Positions 1-7,946 of a stretch of 39,218 bases of DNA are shown here, piece after piece. The translations under genes were made by a program, and so were the position numbers. Below the pieces are notes generated by a model. That model was given only the letters and a program-made list of their open reading frames with translations. It ran no database searches and was not told the origin of the DNA. Where the stretch lies: contig JAKVCT010000015.1 in assembly GCA_022448995.1 (NCBI GenBank), positions 1 through 39,218 on the forward strand, written 5' to 3'. This DNA comes from Saprospiraceae bacterium (GTDB lineage Bacteria > Bacteroidota > Bacteroidia > Chitinophagales > Saprospiraceae). Positions within the stretch are counted from its first letter, which is position 1; each line of letters starts with the position of its first letter.

Positions 1-45
1 CAGGAACTAATATATCACCATCCAAAAAAATATATAAAAACTGTC

Positions 46-1656
46 ATGACAAAATTTATCTTTGTTACAGGAGGAGTGAGTTCATCTTTGGGAAAAGGAA
101 TCATTGCGGCATCATTAGGGAAACTACTCCAAGCGCGTGGTTTCTCGGTTACTATTCAGAAATTAGATCCATATATCAATGTTGATCCGGGTACACTCAA
201 CCCTTATGAGCATGGAGAATGCTATGTTACAGAAGATGGTGCAGAAACAGATTTGGATCTGGGACACTACGAACGTTTTTTGAATATCCCAACCTCTCAA
301 GCTAATAACGTAACTACTGGACGTATCTATCAAACTATTATTAATAAGGAACGCGCAGGAGAATACTTGGGTAAAACTGTTCAGGTCATCCCCCATATTA
401 CCGATGAGATTAAGCGTCGTATTCAACTCTTATCACAAACAGGAAAATATGATATTGTAATCACTGAAATTGGGGGAACTGTTGGAGATATTGAATCTCT
501 GCCTTATATCGAGTCTATTCGCCAATTGCGATGGGAACTAGGAAGAGATAACTGTTTGACTATTCACTTGACACTCTTACCTTATCTCAATGCAGCAAAG
601 GAGCTCAAAACTAAACCAACTCAGCATTCTGTCAAAGAATTATTAAGCTCTGGAATCCAACCTGATATTCTCGTTTGTAGAACAGAATTTCCTATTAGCA
701 TGCAGATCAGACGTAAGCTAGCATTATTCTGTAATGTAGATGTTACTTCTGTAATTGAGGCACGTGACGCAGAAAGTATCTATGATGTGCCAATCCACAT
801 GCTAAAAGAGAAACTGGACGTTTCTGTGATCAGCAAAATGCGTTTAGTAGATCGCAATGAACCTAATCTCGAACGTTGGAAAAGCTTCTTGGGACAATTA
901 AAGAACCCTGTACGTGAGGTTAAAATCGGCTTAGTTGGTAAATATATTGAGCTTCAAGATGCCTATAAGTCTATTCATGAAGCATTTGTTCATGCAGGTG
1001 TTGCTAATGAATGTAAAATCAACTTGATCTCAATTCATTCTGCACAGATCAATAAAAATAATGTAGCAGAAATGTTACAGGAAATTGATGGTATTTTGGT
1101 TGCTCCTGGTTTTGGAGAACGTGGAATTGAAGGTAAAATCACAGCAATTCAGTATGTACGTGAAAACAATATTCCTTTCTTTGGAATCTGTTTGGGTATG
1201 CAATGTGCTGTGGTAGAATTTGCTAGAAATGTATTGAAATTGAAGCAGGCTTCTTCTACTGAAATTACACCAAAAACTAAACATCCAGTAATCAACTTGA
1301 TGCAGGAACAGAAGAAAATTCAAAATAAAGGTGGAACGATGCGTCTGGGTGCTTATGATTGTACCCTAGCTGAAGGATCAAAGGCATATCAAGCTTATGA
1401 AAAAATTGATATTAGTGAGCGTCATCGCCATCGTTACGAGTTTAATAATCAGTATTTAGAAAAAATGGAAGCAGCTGGCATGATTGCTTCAGGAAAGAAT
1501 ACCAAACGAAATCTAGTAGAAATTGTGGAGATCCCAACACATCCTTGGTTTGTAGGGGTACAATTCCACCCTGAATACAAAAGTACGGTAGAAAATCCAC
1601 ATCCACTTTTTGTTGAATTTATTAGAGCTTGTACCAATAGCAAAAATAACCGCTAA
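46..1656 (+). CDS. pyrG: CTP synthase (glutamine-hydrolysing)
   Basis: Makes CTP from UTP using ATP and ammonia released from glutamine, the last step of de novo pyrimidine nucleotide synthesis in the cytoplasm. The 536-residue length is normal for the family. The N-terminal synthetase domain (about 1-270) carries the P-loop region SSSLGKG at 12-18 and the conserved stretches [13 protein letters not shown] and [11 protein letters not shown]. The C-terminal class I glutamine amidotransferase domain (about 290-530) has the nucleophile Cys382 in GICLGMQ and the His508/Glu510 pair in QFHPEY, so the triad is intact. The ATG at 46 gives the canonical start [11 protein letters not shown]. Only 45 bp of leader is in the window, so its promoter cannot be judged. 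It is followed by a repeat-rich intergenic stretch with a hairpin at 1777-1810. Confidence 0.98.
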   Translation: MTKFIFVTGGVSSSLGKGIIAASLGKLLQARGFSVTIQKLDPYINVDPGTLNPYEHGECYVTEDGAETDLDLGHYERFLNIPTSQANNVTTGRIYQTIINKERAGEYLGKTVQVIPHITDEIKRRIQLLSQTGKYDIVITEIGGTVGDIESLPYIESIRQLRWELGRDNCLTIHLTLLPYLNAAKELKTKPTQHSVKELLSSGIQPDILVCRTEFPISMQIRRKLALFCNVDVTSVIEARDAESIYDVPIHMLKEKLDVSVISKMRLVDRNEPNLERWKSFLGQLKNPVREVKIGLVGKYIELQDAYKSIHEAFVHAGVANECKINLISIHSAQINKNNVAEMLQEIDGILVAPGFGERGIEGKITAIQYVRENNIPFFGICLGMQCAVVEFARNVLKLKQASSTEITPKTKHPVINLMQEQKKIQNKGGTMRLGAYDCTLAEGSKAYQAYEKIDISERHRHRYEFNNQYLEKMEAAGMIASGKNTKRNLVEIVEIPTHPWFVGVQFHPEYKSTVENPHPLFVEFIRACTNSKNNR

Positions 1657-1673
1657 TCACTTTAGGGAGATTA

Positions 1674-1696
1674 GCTTCGCAGAGCCCTTCGGGGTT
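1674..1696 (+). repeat. Dispersed intergenic core repeat, copy A
   Basis: Begins GCTTCGCAGAGCCCTTCGGG and ends GTT. It is the exact reverse complement of the copy at 9855-9877 and differs by one base from 16514-16536. The inner CCC-TTCG-GGG could form a UUCG-capped mini-hairpin in RNA. It lies 18 bp after the pyrG stop. Confidence 0.8.
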
Positions 1697-1776
1697 CAGT
1701 ACTAAATAGGGACTTTCAGTATTAAATTAATTCACTGATAATTAATTATTTACAATACGAGTTAAAAAAGAAATCA

Positions 1777-1810
1777 CCCCGCTTTTGACCATAAAGTCCA
1801 AAAAGCGGGG
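1777..1810. terminator. Hairpin downstream of pyrG, terminator-like
   Basis: CCCCGCTTTT at 1777 pairs with AAAAGCGGGG ending at 1810, with an imperfect GAC/GTC extension toward the loop. There is no strong T-run on the + side, so termination of pyrG is an inference. The hairpin lies between two oppositely oriented copies of the core repeat (1681-1695 and 1813-1827) and could instead belong to that composite element. Confidence 0.45.
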
Positions 1811-1812
1811 TT

Positions 1813-1827
1813 ACCCCGAAGGGCTCT
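1813..1827 (-). repeat. Partial inverted copy of the core repeat
   Basis: ACCCCGAAGGGCTCT is the perfect 15-nt reverse complement of 1681-1695, so copy A and this partial copy bracket about 117 bp as an inverted pair. Confidence 0.7.
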
Positions 1828-1882
1828 ATGATGTAAATTTCTTTTTCACAAGCACCTGTAGATTATTGATTATCAAATACTT

Positions 1883-1913
1883 TATAGAGTACTGAACCAC
1901 AAAGTACTCTATA
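1883..1913. terminator. Perfect 11-bp hairpin between convergent genes
   Basis: TATAGAGTACT (1883-1893) and AGTACTCTATA (1903-1913) pair perfectly around a 9-nt loop. It lies 19 bp past the stop of the - strand gene ending at 1932 and downstream of pyrG, where a shared terminator would be expected. The following T-run is poor on either strand, so the role is inferred. Confidence 0.45.
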
Positions 1914-1931
1914 ACCTCCCTATTTTAAACC

Positions 1932-2300
1932 TTATAGATAAGCTTTAGCCCATGATTGGCTTTCTAATAAAGCATCTTCATCACCATGTGCTGTCTCTAG
2001 CAACTCCTGAACAAAACTTTTGGTTTCGTCTTCATCAAAAAGATTAACCCCTGTACATTCAGCATTTTCAAAATAAATAATACATTGATAAACCTTTCCT
2101 TCTTGGAAATAATAAGCCTCACCATATTCTGCTAAAGTTGCTTCATCATGCTCAGCTTCATCCTCTGCATCATCAAATCCATAATAAATTTCAACATCAC
2201 CATCTTCTGTTTCTCCCTCAATACGTTCTTCTATCAAAGTTGCATTATTAATTAACCCACGATAGAAACGCTCATAATGAATGCCATCTAAATGTTCCAT
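1932..2300 (-). CDS. Small acidic hypothetical protein
   Basis: A 122-residue protein I do not recognise. It is strongly acidic, with Glu/Asp clusters at about residues 24-55 (for example EGETEDGDVE and DAEDEAEHDEA), and has no signal peptide, membrane segment or cysteine-pair motif. The middle (AYYFQEGKVYQCIIYFENAECTGVNLF) alternates like beta strands, and the C-terminal third looks helical. It starts MEHLDGIHYERFY at an ATG with no alternative upstream. It is a lone - strand gene convergent with pyrG, and a terminal-inverted-repeat element (2352-2446) lies about 50 bp upstream of its start. Clean codon structure and length argue for a real gene; the function is unknown. Confidence 0.75.
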   Translation of the reverse strand: MEHLDGIHYERFYRGLINNATLIEERIEGETEDGDVEIYYGFDDAEDEAEHDEATLAEYGEAYYFQEGKVYQCIIYFENAECTGVNLFDEDETKSFVQELLETAHGDEDALLESQSWAKAYL

Positions 2301-2351
2301 AATTTTTCTTTAACAACCTCACATAGTAGATTTTATTGAGAGGCTTTATAC

Positions 2352-2446
2352 TCAATAGTTCTTAGGTTTTTAACTTCACTGAGCACTACGAAGCAAACCA
2401 CGCAATGCTCAACAGAGCTAAAATTAAACAATCAACGAACTATTAA
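2352..2446. mobile_element. Short TIR element, TAGTTCGTTGAT family (MITE-like)
   Basis: A 95-bp stretch with imperfect ~22-bp inverted ends. The left end starts TCAATAGTTCTTAGG (2352) and the right end, read on the - strand, starts TTAATAGTTCGTTGATTG (2446). The interior holds a diverged core repeat on the - strand (2397-2419). The ends resemble those of 7683-7759. It is too short to encode a transposase; mobility is inferred from the structure. Confidence 0.55.
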
Positions 2447-2458
2447 CCTTACACTACT

Positions 2459-2620
2459 AAGTAGGTGGACGTAATTAATTTTATAATAATTCACAAGGTT
2501 TTTTGATGCTGAACGAGGCGAAAAACGCAGGGATAGCACCGCTATCACGAGGCTTTTTAACGAAGTGCAGTGCAAAAAGGCTGCTTGAATTAACTACAAA
2601 TTAATTGTGGCTACCTACTT
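2459..2620. mobile_element. 162-bp TIR element, AAGTAGGTGGAC family (MITE-like)
   Basis: The ends are near-perfect 22-bp inverted repeats: AAGTAGGTGGACGTAATTAA at 2459 and, read on the - strand from 2620, AAGTAGGTAGCCACAATTAA. The interior contains the perfect hairpin GATAGC-ACC-GCTATC (2532-2546). The right half, reverse-complemented, matches 16455-16501 at about 37 of 47 positions, so the family has at least a second member. There is no coding capacity. The element ends 4 bp before the ATG of the next gene. Confidence 0.65.
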
Positions 2621-2624
2621 AAAA

Positions 2625-3329
2625 ATGGCTTTTCATCCTGATGAACAAATTTATCAATGTATAAGAGGTAATTATAAAATAATTGCAGATACAACTATTC
2701 ATTTTTATCCAACACAAGATTTAATCAATAATTTTGTTACCATAGAGAACTTGGATAAAGATCACAGTTTTAGAGAAATACTATTACCAACTAAAGTCAA
2801 GAATATAGAGTTTTCAGATAATTCTAATGCCACTCTAGATACTATGACAATTAAAAAGGAACGCTTATTAACTAAAAAATGGCATTTCATAGATTTAGCA
2901 TATGCTAGTCCACAATTATATAATGCAGAGATAATTGATCACTTTCATTCTAGCTTCAAACGTCGTGGGGATGCCATTGAATATACTACAGATAGTAGTA
3001 TTATTTTCCCTGTATTAAGACTTAGAATTCCTAATGATGTAAATAAGTTAAAAATAGTAGTCAATGAGCAGCAATACGAAATAGTTATTCCAAAAGGAAA
3101 TGGACTTTATTTTCCTAGGATGTATCAATACACTAATGTTTCAAACTTTGATATGAAATGGCGTATAGAGGATGAATTTCTTGCACCATATTTTGGTTCG
3201 TCAAAATTAGTGACTTCTGTACAATTAGAATTATTATCTTTTCCTGTGCCTCAGAAATGGCATAAAACGTATTTGTTTTTTAGGAATAATGATGAAGATT
3301 ATCAACCCTGTAATTTTTATCCAAAATAA
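2625..3329 (+). CDS. Hypothetical protein with a repeat element at its start
   Basis: A 234-residue protein from the ATG at 2625 (MAFHPDEQIYQCIRGNYKI). An in-frame GTG at 2607 lies inside the terminal inverted repeat of the upstream element and is less likely to be the start. I do not recognise the family. The sequence is rich in alternating hydrophobic residues and looks all-beta, has no signal peptide and no membrane helix, and has basic/aromatic patches (SFKRRGDAIEYTTDSSIIFPVLRLRIP). The gene is flanked on both sides by TIR elements (2459-2620 and 3332-3441), so its leader is probably element-derived. Continuous reading and steady composition make it a believable gene. Confidence 0.65.
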   Translation: MAFHPDEQIYQCIRGNYKIIADTTIHFYPTQDLINNFVTIENLDKDHSFREILLPTKVKNIEFSDNSNATLDTMTIKKERLLTKKWHFIDLAYASPQLYNAEIIDHFHSSFKRRGDAIEYTTDSSIIFPVLRLRIPNDVNKLKIVVNEQQYEIVIPKGNGLYFPRMYQYTNVSNFDMKWRIEDEFLAPYFGSSKLVTSVQLELLSFPVPQKWHKTYLFFRNNDEDYQPCNFYPK

Positions 3330-3331
3330 AG

Positions 3332-3441
3332 TATATTACGAATAGTTTTGTATACCAAATCACGAAGTGTTTAGCGAAGCTAAAAGCCTAAAGATTCGAT
3401 TAAAAATATTTAAAAATTTATATTACAAACTATTTAGTATA
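3332..3441. mobile_element. 110-bp TIR element with internal core repeat
   Basis: Imperfect inverted ends (TATATTACGAATAGTTTTGT at 3332 against TATACTAAATAGTTTGTAAT read on the - strand from 3441) surround a diverged core repeat at 3358-3380 (AATCACGAAGTGTTTAGCGA followed by AGC). It fills the gap between the hypothetical gene ending at 3329 and the biotin carboxylase gene, leaving about 90 bp for the latter's promoter. Confidence 0.5.
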
Positions 3442-3530
3442 AGCTTTTTCTACAAGTTCTGTATATTTGGGTGTTTAAAGCCTTTGGGCAGAATGAAAGT
3501 GATCAAAATATTATAAGTAATTATAGATAT

Positions 3531-5024
3531 ATGAAGAAAATATTAGTAGCCAACAGAGGAGAAATTGCCGTGCGTATTATGCGTACTTGTCGTGAAATGG
3601 GAATCAAAACAGTAGCGATTTATTCAGAAGTAGATCGTAATGCACCACATGTACGTTATGCAGATCAGGCGGTTTGTGTAGGACCTGCGCCATCTAAAGA
3701 ATCTTATTTATTAGGAGACAAAATTATCCAAATTGCAAAAGAATTGGATGTGGATGGAATTCACCCAGGATATGGTTTCTTGAGTGAGAATGCAGATTTT
3801 TCTAAAGCAGTAACCGAAGCTGGATTGACTTTCATTGGGCCTAGACCCAAAGCAATCCGCATGATGGGAAGTAAGTTGGCCGCTAAAGAGGCAGTGAAAG
3901 CTTATAATATTCCAATGGTACCCGGTACAGCACATGCACTTGAAGACGCGGAGGAAGCTATTGAGGTAGCTAACCGAATTGGTTATCCAATTTTGATCAA
4001 AGCATCTGCTGGTGGTGGTGGAAAAGGAATGCGTATTGTAGAACGTGAGGAAGATGTTCGTGAGCAAATGCAAAGAGCAGTATCAGAAGCACAGTCTGCT
4101 TTTGGTGATGGTGCTGTTTTTATTGAAAAATATGTAGGTTCTCCACGTCATATTGAGATTCAAGTCTTGGCAGACACACATGGAAATATTATTCACTTGT
4201 TTGAGCGTGAGTGTTCAGTACAACGTCGTCACCAAAAGGTGGTAGAGGAAGCACCTTCTATTGTATTGAGTGAGGAATTGCGTGCAGAAATGGGACGTTG
4301 TGCGGTAGATGTAGCGAGAGCTTGTGACTATGTAGGTGCGGGAACAGTAGAATTCTTGTTTGATGACAAATCTAGAGAGTTTTATTTCTTAGAAATGAAT
4401 ACACGTTTGCAGGTAGAGCATCCTGTGACTGAATTGGTAACGGGTGTTGATCTTGTTCGTCAACAAGTTTTGATTGCACGTGGTGAAGAGCTTGCAATTC
4501 AGCAAGAGGAGTTGAAAATTCAAGGACATTCAATCGAATTGCGTGTGTATGCAGAAGATCCAACCAATAATTTCTTACCGAGTATCGGTAATTTGGTCAA
4601 TTATTCTCCTCCAAAAGGTGTTGGTGTACGTGTGGATGATGGTTATAAGGAAGGAATGGATATTCCGATCTATTATGATCCAATGATTGCAAAGTTAATT
4701 ACCTATGGTGCAGACCGCACAGAAGCAATTGCACGTATGTTGCGCGCAATTCAGGATTATCATATTGATGGTGTAGCTACAACATTGGATTTTGGACGCT
4801 TTACATTAGAGCATGAAGCTTTTGTGAGCGGAAAATTTGATACACATTTTGTTAAAAACTACTTCTCCCCTGAATTATTGAAACAAGATAACGAAACTGA
4901 AGCTACTATAGCTGCCGAATTAGCTGCTTATCTGATGGCTAAGGGTGGCAAAGCGCAAGCTGCCGATGCTTCTGCACAAGTTGTGCAAAAAGCATCGAAT
5001 TGGAAGCGCAGAAAGTTCTCCTAA
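3531..5024 (+). CDS. accC: Biotin carboxylase subunit of an acyl-CoA carboxylase
   Basis: ATP-dependent carboxylation of the biotin carried on a biotin carboxyl carrier protein, the first half-reaction of acetyl- or propionyl-CoA carboxylase. The ATG at 3531 gives the family start MKKILVANRGEIAVRIMR. A GTG-initiated extension from 3471 adds an unconserved 20-residue leader and is rejected. Visible features are the N-terminal pre-ATP-grasp domain, the glycine-rich ATP loop KASAGGGGKGMR, and the active-site strand EMNTRLQVEHPVTE. At 497 residues it is about 45 longer than the classical 450-residue AccC. The Ala/Lys-rich tail (AAYLMAKGGKAQAADA) is typical of the longer Bacteroidota paralogue linked to acyl-CoA carboxylases, so the acyl substrate is uncertain. 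No carrier or carboxyltransferase gene is adjacent. Confidence 0.92.
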   Translation: MKKILVANRGEIAVRIMRTCREMGIKTVAIYSEVDRNAPHVRYADQAVCVGPAPSKESYLLGDKIIQIAKELDVDGIHPGYGFLSENADFSKAVTEAGLTFIGPRPKAIRMMGSKLAAKEAVKAYNIPMVPGTAHALEDAEEAIEVANRIGYPILIKASAGGGGKGMRIVEREEDVREQMQRAVSEAQSAFGDGAVFIEKYVGSPRHIEIQVLADTHGNIIHLFERECSVQRRHQKVVEEAPSIVLSEELRAEMGRCAVDVARACDYVGAGTVEFLFDDKSREFYFLEMNTRLQVEHPVTELVTGVDLVRQQVLIARGEELAIQQEELKIQGHSIELRVYAEDPTNNFLPSIGNLVNYSPPKGVGVRVDDGYKEGMDIPIYYDPMIAKLITYGADRTEAIARMLRAIQDYHIDGVATTLDFGRFTLEHEAFVSGKFDTHFVKNYFSPELLKQDNETEATIAAELAAYLMAKGGKAQAADASAQVVQKASNWKRRKFS

Positions 5025-5055
5025 ATCTTGAGTATTTCAAAATACTCAAGATTTA
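5022..5055. terminator. Long perfect hairpin holding both convergent stop codons
   Basis: TAAATCTTGAGTATTT (5022-5037) pairs perfectly with AAATACTCAAGATTTA (5040-5055). The left arm begins with the TAA of the biotin carboxylase gene, and the right arm contains the TGA of the aminotransferase on the other strand (5046-5048). It is symmetric, so it can form in transcripts of either strand. Confidence 0.65.
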
Positions 5056-6170
5056 AGGAGGAGCGAAAGGACGGTTTGGATATTTTCCAAACCGTTTTTT
5101 AGTTCCTCAGCAGTTGGGTAACCAAAACCCAAACGCATATAGCGTTTAGAACGCTCAAACCAATGCCCACGCCCGAGCATGGTCTGGTAATCATGGAATA
5201 AAATTTCATGAAACTGCTCAAAATCGAGTTGATATTCATGTTTGATGCGTGGAAAACCAATCACGCCAGCCTGCGGCTCTATCCATTCTAAAAAATTCTG
5301 TTCATTTTCGAGCCAATGCTTCACAATTTGGAAGTTTTGGTGAATATGTGCATGAGCAGGTTTTAGCAACTGAGGACGATTTTGTAGAACATGCAAGGCA
5401 ATTGCTTCATCGACTACAGAATTGCTAATAATAATCTGTTCTTTAGCCGCCAAAAAGTCTTCCATCAGCTTAGGATCTTGATTGATCAACCATCCAATCC
5501 GAATTCCTGGAGTGCCATAAGCCTTAGACACAGAAGCTACAGAAATTACACAAGGATCTAGTGCAGCAGTATATAATGGATCATGGAAATCTTGCTGAAA
5601 ATATAAATCCCGATAGGTTTCATCTACTAAGAGATAGGCATCATTAGCTTTAGCTAAATCTATCAAAGCTTGGATTTGACTAGGAGTATAGACCTTTCCA
5701 GTTGGATTGTGTGGATTGGTAATACTAATCAGCTTGGTATTGGGTTTAATTTTGTCTTGAAACTGTTGTACTGTCCAATCAAAATCAGTATCAAAATCTA
5801 ATTCTATTAAATCCATTTCACACTGAATAGCACGTGGTGTTTCTAGATTAGTCGCATAATTGGGACGTAAGACAATCAGATGATCATCCGAACTCAATAA
5901 AGTAGTGGAGATGATGAATAGGGCAGTGGCTGCACTTGGACAAATTAAAACTTGCTTAGGATTCAGTGTTTCAAAATTCTGAACGATTGCTTTACGCAAT
6001 GCTAAGTCACCTCGATGTTCTCCATAACACAAAATCAATTCAGATAAATCTATATTCAAATCGCCTAATTTAATGTCTCGAACAGAGCTTTCGGCTAGAT
6101 TGTACAAGATATTATTATAGCCTTTTTCTTCGGGGGCTTCTATTTCTATTGGCATTCTTTTGTAGAGCAT
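5046..6170 (-). CDS. Class I/II pyridoxal-phosphate aminotransferase
   Basis: A fold-type I PLP enzyme of 374 residues that transfers an amino group between an amino acid and a 2-oxo acid; the substrate cannot be read from sequence. Family motifs are intact: NPHNPTG at 152-158, the cofactor-binding Asp183 and Tyr186 in DETYRDLY, the Schiff-base Lys216 in SVSKAYGTPG, and Arg224 in IRIGW. The N terminus is shorter than in AspC-type enzymes and begins MLYKRMPIEIEAPEEKG. Met6 is a possible alternative start. It converges with the biotin carboxylase gene, and its last ~18 codons overlap that gene's terminator hairpins. It is monocistronic as far as visible, with a small inverted repeat (6191-6246) just upstream. 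Confidence 0.88.
   Translation of the reverse strand: MLYKRMPIEIEAPEEKGYNNILYNLAESSVRDIKLGDLNIDLSELILCYGEHRGDLALRKAIVQNFETLNPKQVLICPSAATALFIISTTLLSSDDHLIVLRPNYATNLETPRAIQCEMDLIELDFDTDFDWTVQQFQDKIKPNTKLISITNPHNPTGKVYTPSQIQALIDLAKANDAYLLVDETYRDLYFQQDFHDPLYTAALDPCVISVASVSKAYGTPGIRIGWLINQDPKLMEDFLAAKEQIIISNSVVDEAIALHVLQNRPQLLKPAHAHIHQNFQIVKHWLENEQNFLEWIEPQAGVIGFPRIKHEYQLDFEQFHEILFHDYQTMLGRGHWFERSKRYMRLGFGYPTAEELKNGLENIQTVLSLLLKS
5071..5101 (+). terminator. Intrinsic terminator of the biotin carboxylase gene
   Basis: ACGGTTTGGA (5071-5080) and TCCAAACCGT (5086-5095) form a 10-bp stem with a 5-nt loop, followed immediately by a run of T on the + strand. It lies inside the last codons of the convergent aminotransferase gene. 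Confidence 0.8.
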
Positions 6171-6190
6171 GGAATTTGAGTTTTTAGTCT

Positions 6191-6246
6191 TAATACCAAT
6201 CCATTGTCAGAATCAGTTTAATTCTACTTTTAACTATGGATTAGTA
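6191..6246. repeat. Inverted repeat upstream of the aminotransferase gene
   Basis: ATACCAATCCATTGTC at 6191 and ATGGATTAGTAT at 6235-6246 form imperfect arms about 30 bp apart. It could be a miniature element or an operator. It lies just upstream of the - strand start at 6170. Confidence 0.4.
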
Positions 6247-6305
6247 TAATAATGGATCTGTAATTTAACATTCTAAATTCAATTGCTTATGCTCAACCAA
6301 ATAAA

Positions 6306-6336
6306 AAAGTCCTTAAAAATCACTTTTAAGGACTTT
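6306..6336. terminator. Perfect 13-bp hairpin, terminator-like
   Basis: AAAGTCCTTAAAA (6306-6318) pairs with TTTTAAGGACTTT (6324-6336) around ATCAC. On the - strand it is followed by TTTTTATTTGG, a reasonable U-tract, so it could terminate transcription from whatever coding remnant once occupied 6445-6770. Confidence 0.6.
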
Positions 6337-6444
6337 GGAATCAAAAGGGTTTTAGAGTAAGTATTTTTTGAATAAAGGGTTTTCCTGTAAGGGATAATAA
6401 GTATGGAGTTCTCTAATGTTATCTGTTTTTTGGGAAATTATGGT

Positions 6445-6504
6445 TTATGCAGCTTGGGTTTTTAGGAAGCGGTTCAAGGTAAATAAGTATTTTGATGAAT
6501 GTTC
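6445..6504 (-). pseudogene. Degraded coding scrap ending FLKTQAA
   Basis: The - strand reads SKYLFTLNRFLKTQAA and then TAA (6445-6447). It is open for only about 19 codons before an in-frame TGA, beyond which the same frame continues FLNPNYLEKEV. I see no start codon. It looks like the 3' end of a decayed gene rather than random DNA, but the parent family is not recognised. The perfect hairpin at 6306-6336 lies downstream, where a terminator would be. Confidence 0.3.
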
Positions 6505-6640
6505 TCAGACTTCTTTTTCTAGGTAATTTGGATTTAGGAAAGTATTGTCCTAGTGTGGATCAATTTCCTATTACTTATTATCAAAAAAACGCTATAAATA
6601 CATATACTGCATAAAATGGATTTAAACAATTTTAAATAAT

Positions 6641-6770
6641 TTATTTTATCTCTATCCAGAGAAGTTGTTTCCATGTTCGTTGTAGAATAGCTCTGTGAAC
6701 TAAATAATCATCTAACTGTCGACCATGATATTATATTTGTTTGGGAATGCCTTGTTAACTGGTGTCAGAA
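6641..6770 (-). pseudogene. Frameshifted coding remnant downstream of the LRR gene
   Basis: The - strand frame ending at the TAA at 6641-6643 reads HGRQLDDYLVHRAI and then LQRTWKQLLWIEIK, about 29 residues of very protein-like sequence with no start. One frame over, immediately upstream, reads TPVNKAFPNKYN, as if a small deletion split one reading frame. It abuts the stop of the LRR gene at 6771. The parent family is not recognised. Confidence 0.35.
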
Positions 6771-7658
6771 TTATAATTCTAGTCGGAAACTTGGAAACAT
6801 TTTCTTAATCTTTTCCTTTTCGTCATCAGAAAAATTATTCTTAGAGACATTGATTTTCTCTAGGTTGGTGAATTGCCCAAATGATTCAGGAATCATTGTT
6901 AATTGATTATTGCTTAGGTTGATGGATTTTATTCGATCTCCAAAAACAACTGTATTCTTATCCTGATCACTAATAAAAGTAATTTGATTGTTGCTTAGGT
7001 CTAGAATAGAGAGATACTCTTTATCCTTTAGGTTAGGAACAAATTTAAGTTTATTGCCGCTAGCATAAAGAGACGTTAGTTTTTCAGAGTTATTCACAAA
7101 AAAAGGAATTTTGTCAAACTCATTATTAGAGATATTCAATAAATTCAAATTCTCTAAGGACTCGCCATCTGGAATGTCTATAAAGCTCAATTGATTATCA
7201 GAAAGTTTTAGAGATTTTAAGTTTTTACAGAAATGTAAGAGCTCTATTTTCGTGATTTGGTTATTCTCTAGGTACAAGTTTTCCACATTAGGAAAATTAG
7301 CAGTGATCTTTGTTAGTTGATTATGACTGAGACTTAATCCTTTGAGTTTTTTTAGTTGGCTAGGGACAATATCTGCATCTGTTATTTGATTGTGACTACA
7401 ATCTAAAAAAGTTAATTTTTTTAAATCAGTAAGGAAGAATGGAATTTCCTTAAGCTGATTATTACTAATATCTAGATACTCAAGATTTTTTAGTTTAGTA
7501 ATTGATTTAGGAATCTCTTTCAGATCCTGCCCTGAAAGATCTAAATGTTTAGCCTTTCCTGGAGATAATAAAGCTTCACTTAAGGAGGTGAAATTATCTT
7601 GCGCATTTACTGTAACCGTAACCAAAAAGGTCATAAGTGCTAATAAAATGTGTTTCAT
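6771..7658 (-). CDS. Exported leucine-rich-repeat protein
   Basis: A 295-residue protein with a signal peptide (MKHILLALMTFLVTVTVNAQ, likely cleaved after Ala19) followed by about ten LRR units of the form LxxLxLSxNQLxxIP from residue ~37 to the C terminus (for example YLDISNNQLKEIP, SLKLSDNQLSFID, SINLSNNQLTMIP). The repeats should form a solenoid presenting a binding face, so a cell-surface or periplasmic adhesion or interaction role is plausible but not shown. There is no C-terminal sorting domain and no lipobox. It is monocistronic, with a TIR element and core repeat in its upstream gap (7683-7759) and a degraded coding remnant directly downstream. Confidence 0.85.
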   Translation of the reverse strand: MKHILLALMTFLVTVTVNAQDNFTSLSEALLSPGKAKHLDLSGQDLKEIPKSITKLKNLEYLDISNNQLKEIPFFLTDLKKLTFLDCSHNQITDADIVPSQLKKLKGLSLSHNQLTKITANFPNVENLYLENNQITKIELLHFCKNLKSLKLSDNQLSFIDIPDGESLENLNLLNISNNEFDKIPFFVNNSEKLTSLYASGNKLKFVPNLKDKEYLSILDLSNNQITFISDQDKNTVVFGDRIKSINLSNNQLTMIPESFGQFTNLEKINVSKNNFSDDEKEKIKKMFPSFRLEL

Positions 7659-7682
7659 TAATTTGTAATTAGATTAAAATTT

Positions 7683-7759
7683 ATAGTAGTTCGTAGGTTG
7701 TTGCTTCGCAGAGCCCTTTGATGGAGTGACTAAAAATCAAGAGATCAACGAACTATCAA
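7683..7759. mobile_element. Short TIR element with core repeat, TAGTTCGTTGAT family
   Basis: Inverted TAGTTCGT / ACGAACTA arms (7687-7694 and 7748-7755) lie within longer imperfect ends. Inside is a clear core repeat, GCTTCGCAGAGCCCTTTG, at 7703-7720. The ends match those of 2352-2446. It lies 25 bp upstream of the LRR gene start. Confidence 0.55.
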
Positions 7760-7880
7760 GTTTGTAAATGATCGATTAATTCCAGCCCAAAAGTAAACCA
7801 ATCTATTCAAAGATTGATACTCTAATGTCCGAATGGTAGCTTTGGATGTCCGAATGGTAAGTTTTGCTCAAAAAAGGGCA

Positions 7881-7919
7881 AAAAAAAATCATCCTAAATA
7901 TAAAATTCAGGATGATTTT
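7881..7919 (-). terminator. Intrinsic terminator of glutamate dehydrogenase
   Basis: AAAATCATCCT (7885-7895) and AGGATGATTTT (7909-7919) form a perfect 11-bp stem. On the - strand the stem runs into eight consecutive T residues. It is placed 28 bp after the stop of the gene at 7947. Confidence 0.88.
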
Positions 7920-7946
7920 GTATTGTTAGATATATACGAGTAAGAC

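Noticed and set aside
163..426. - strand reading frame inside pyrG
   Set aside because: Lies wholly within the intact pyrG coding sequence on the other strand and shows no family motif; a shadow frame.
2607..2624. GTG start for the gene at 2625
   Set aside because: Lies inside the terminal inverted repeat of the adjacent element; ATG at 2625 is the simpler start.
3471..3530. GTG start extending the biotin carboxylase
   Set aside because: The extra residues are not like the family start; MKKILVANRGEIA is the conserved N terminus.
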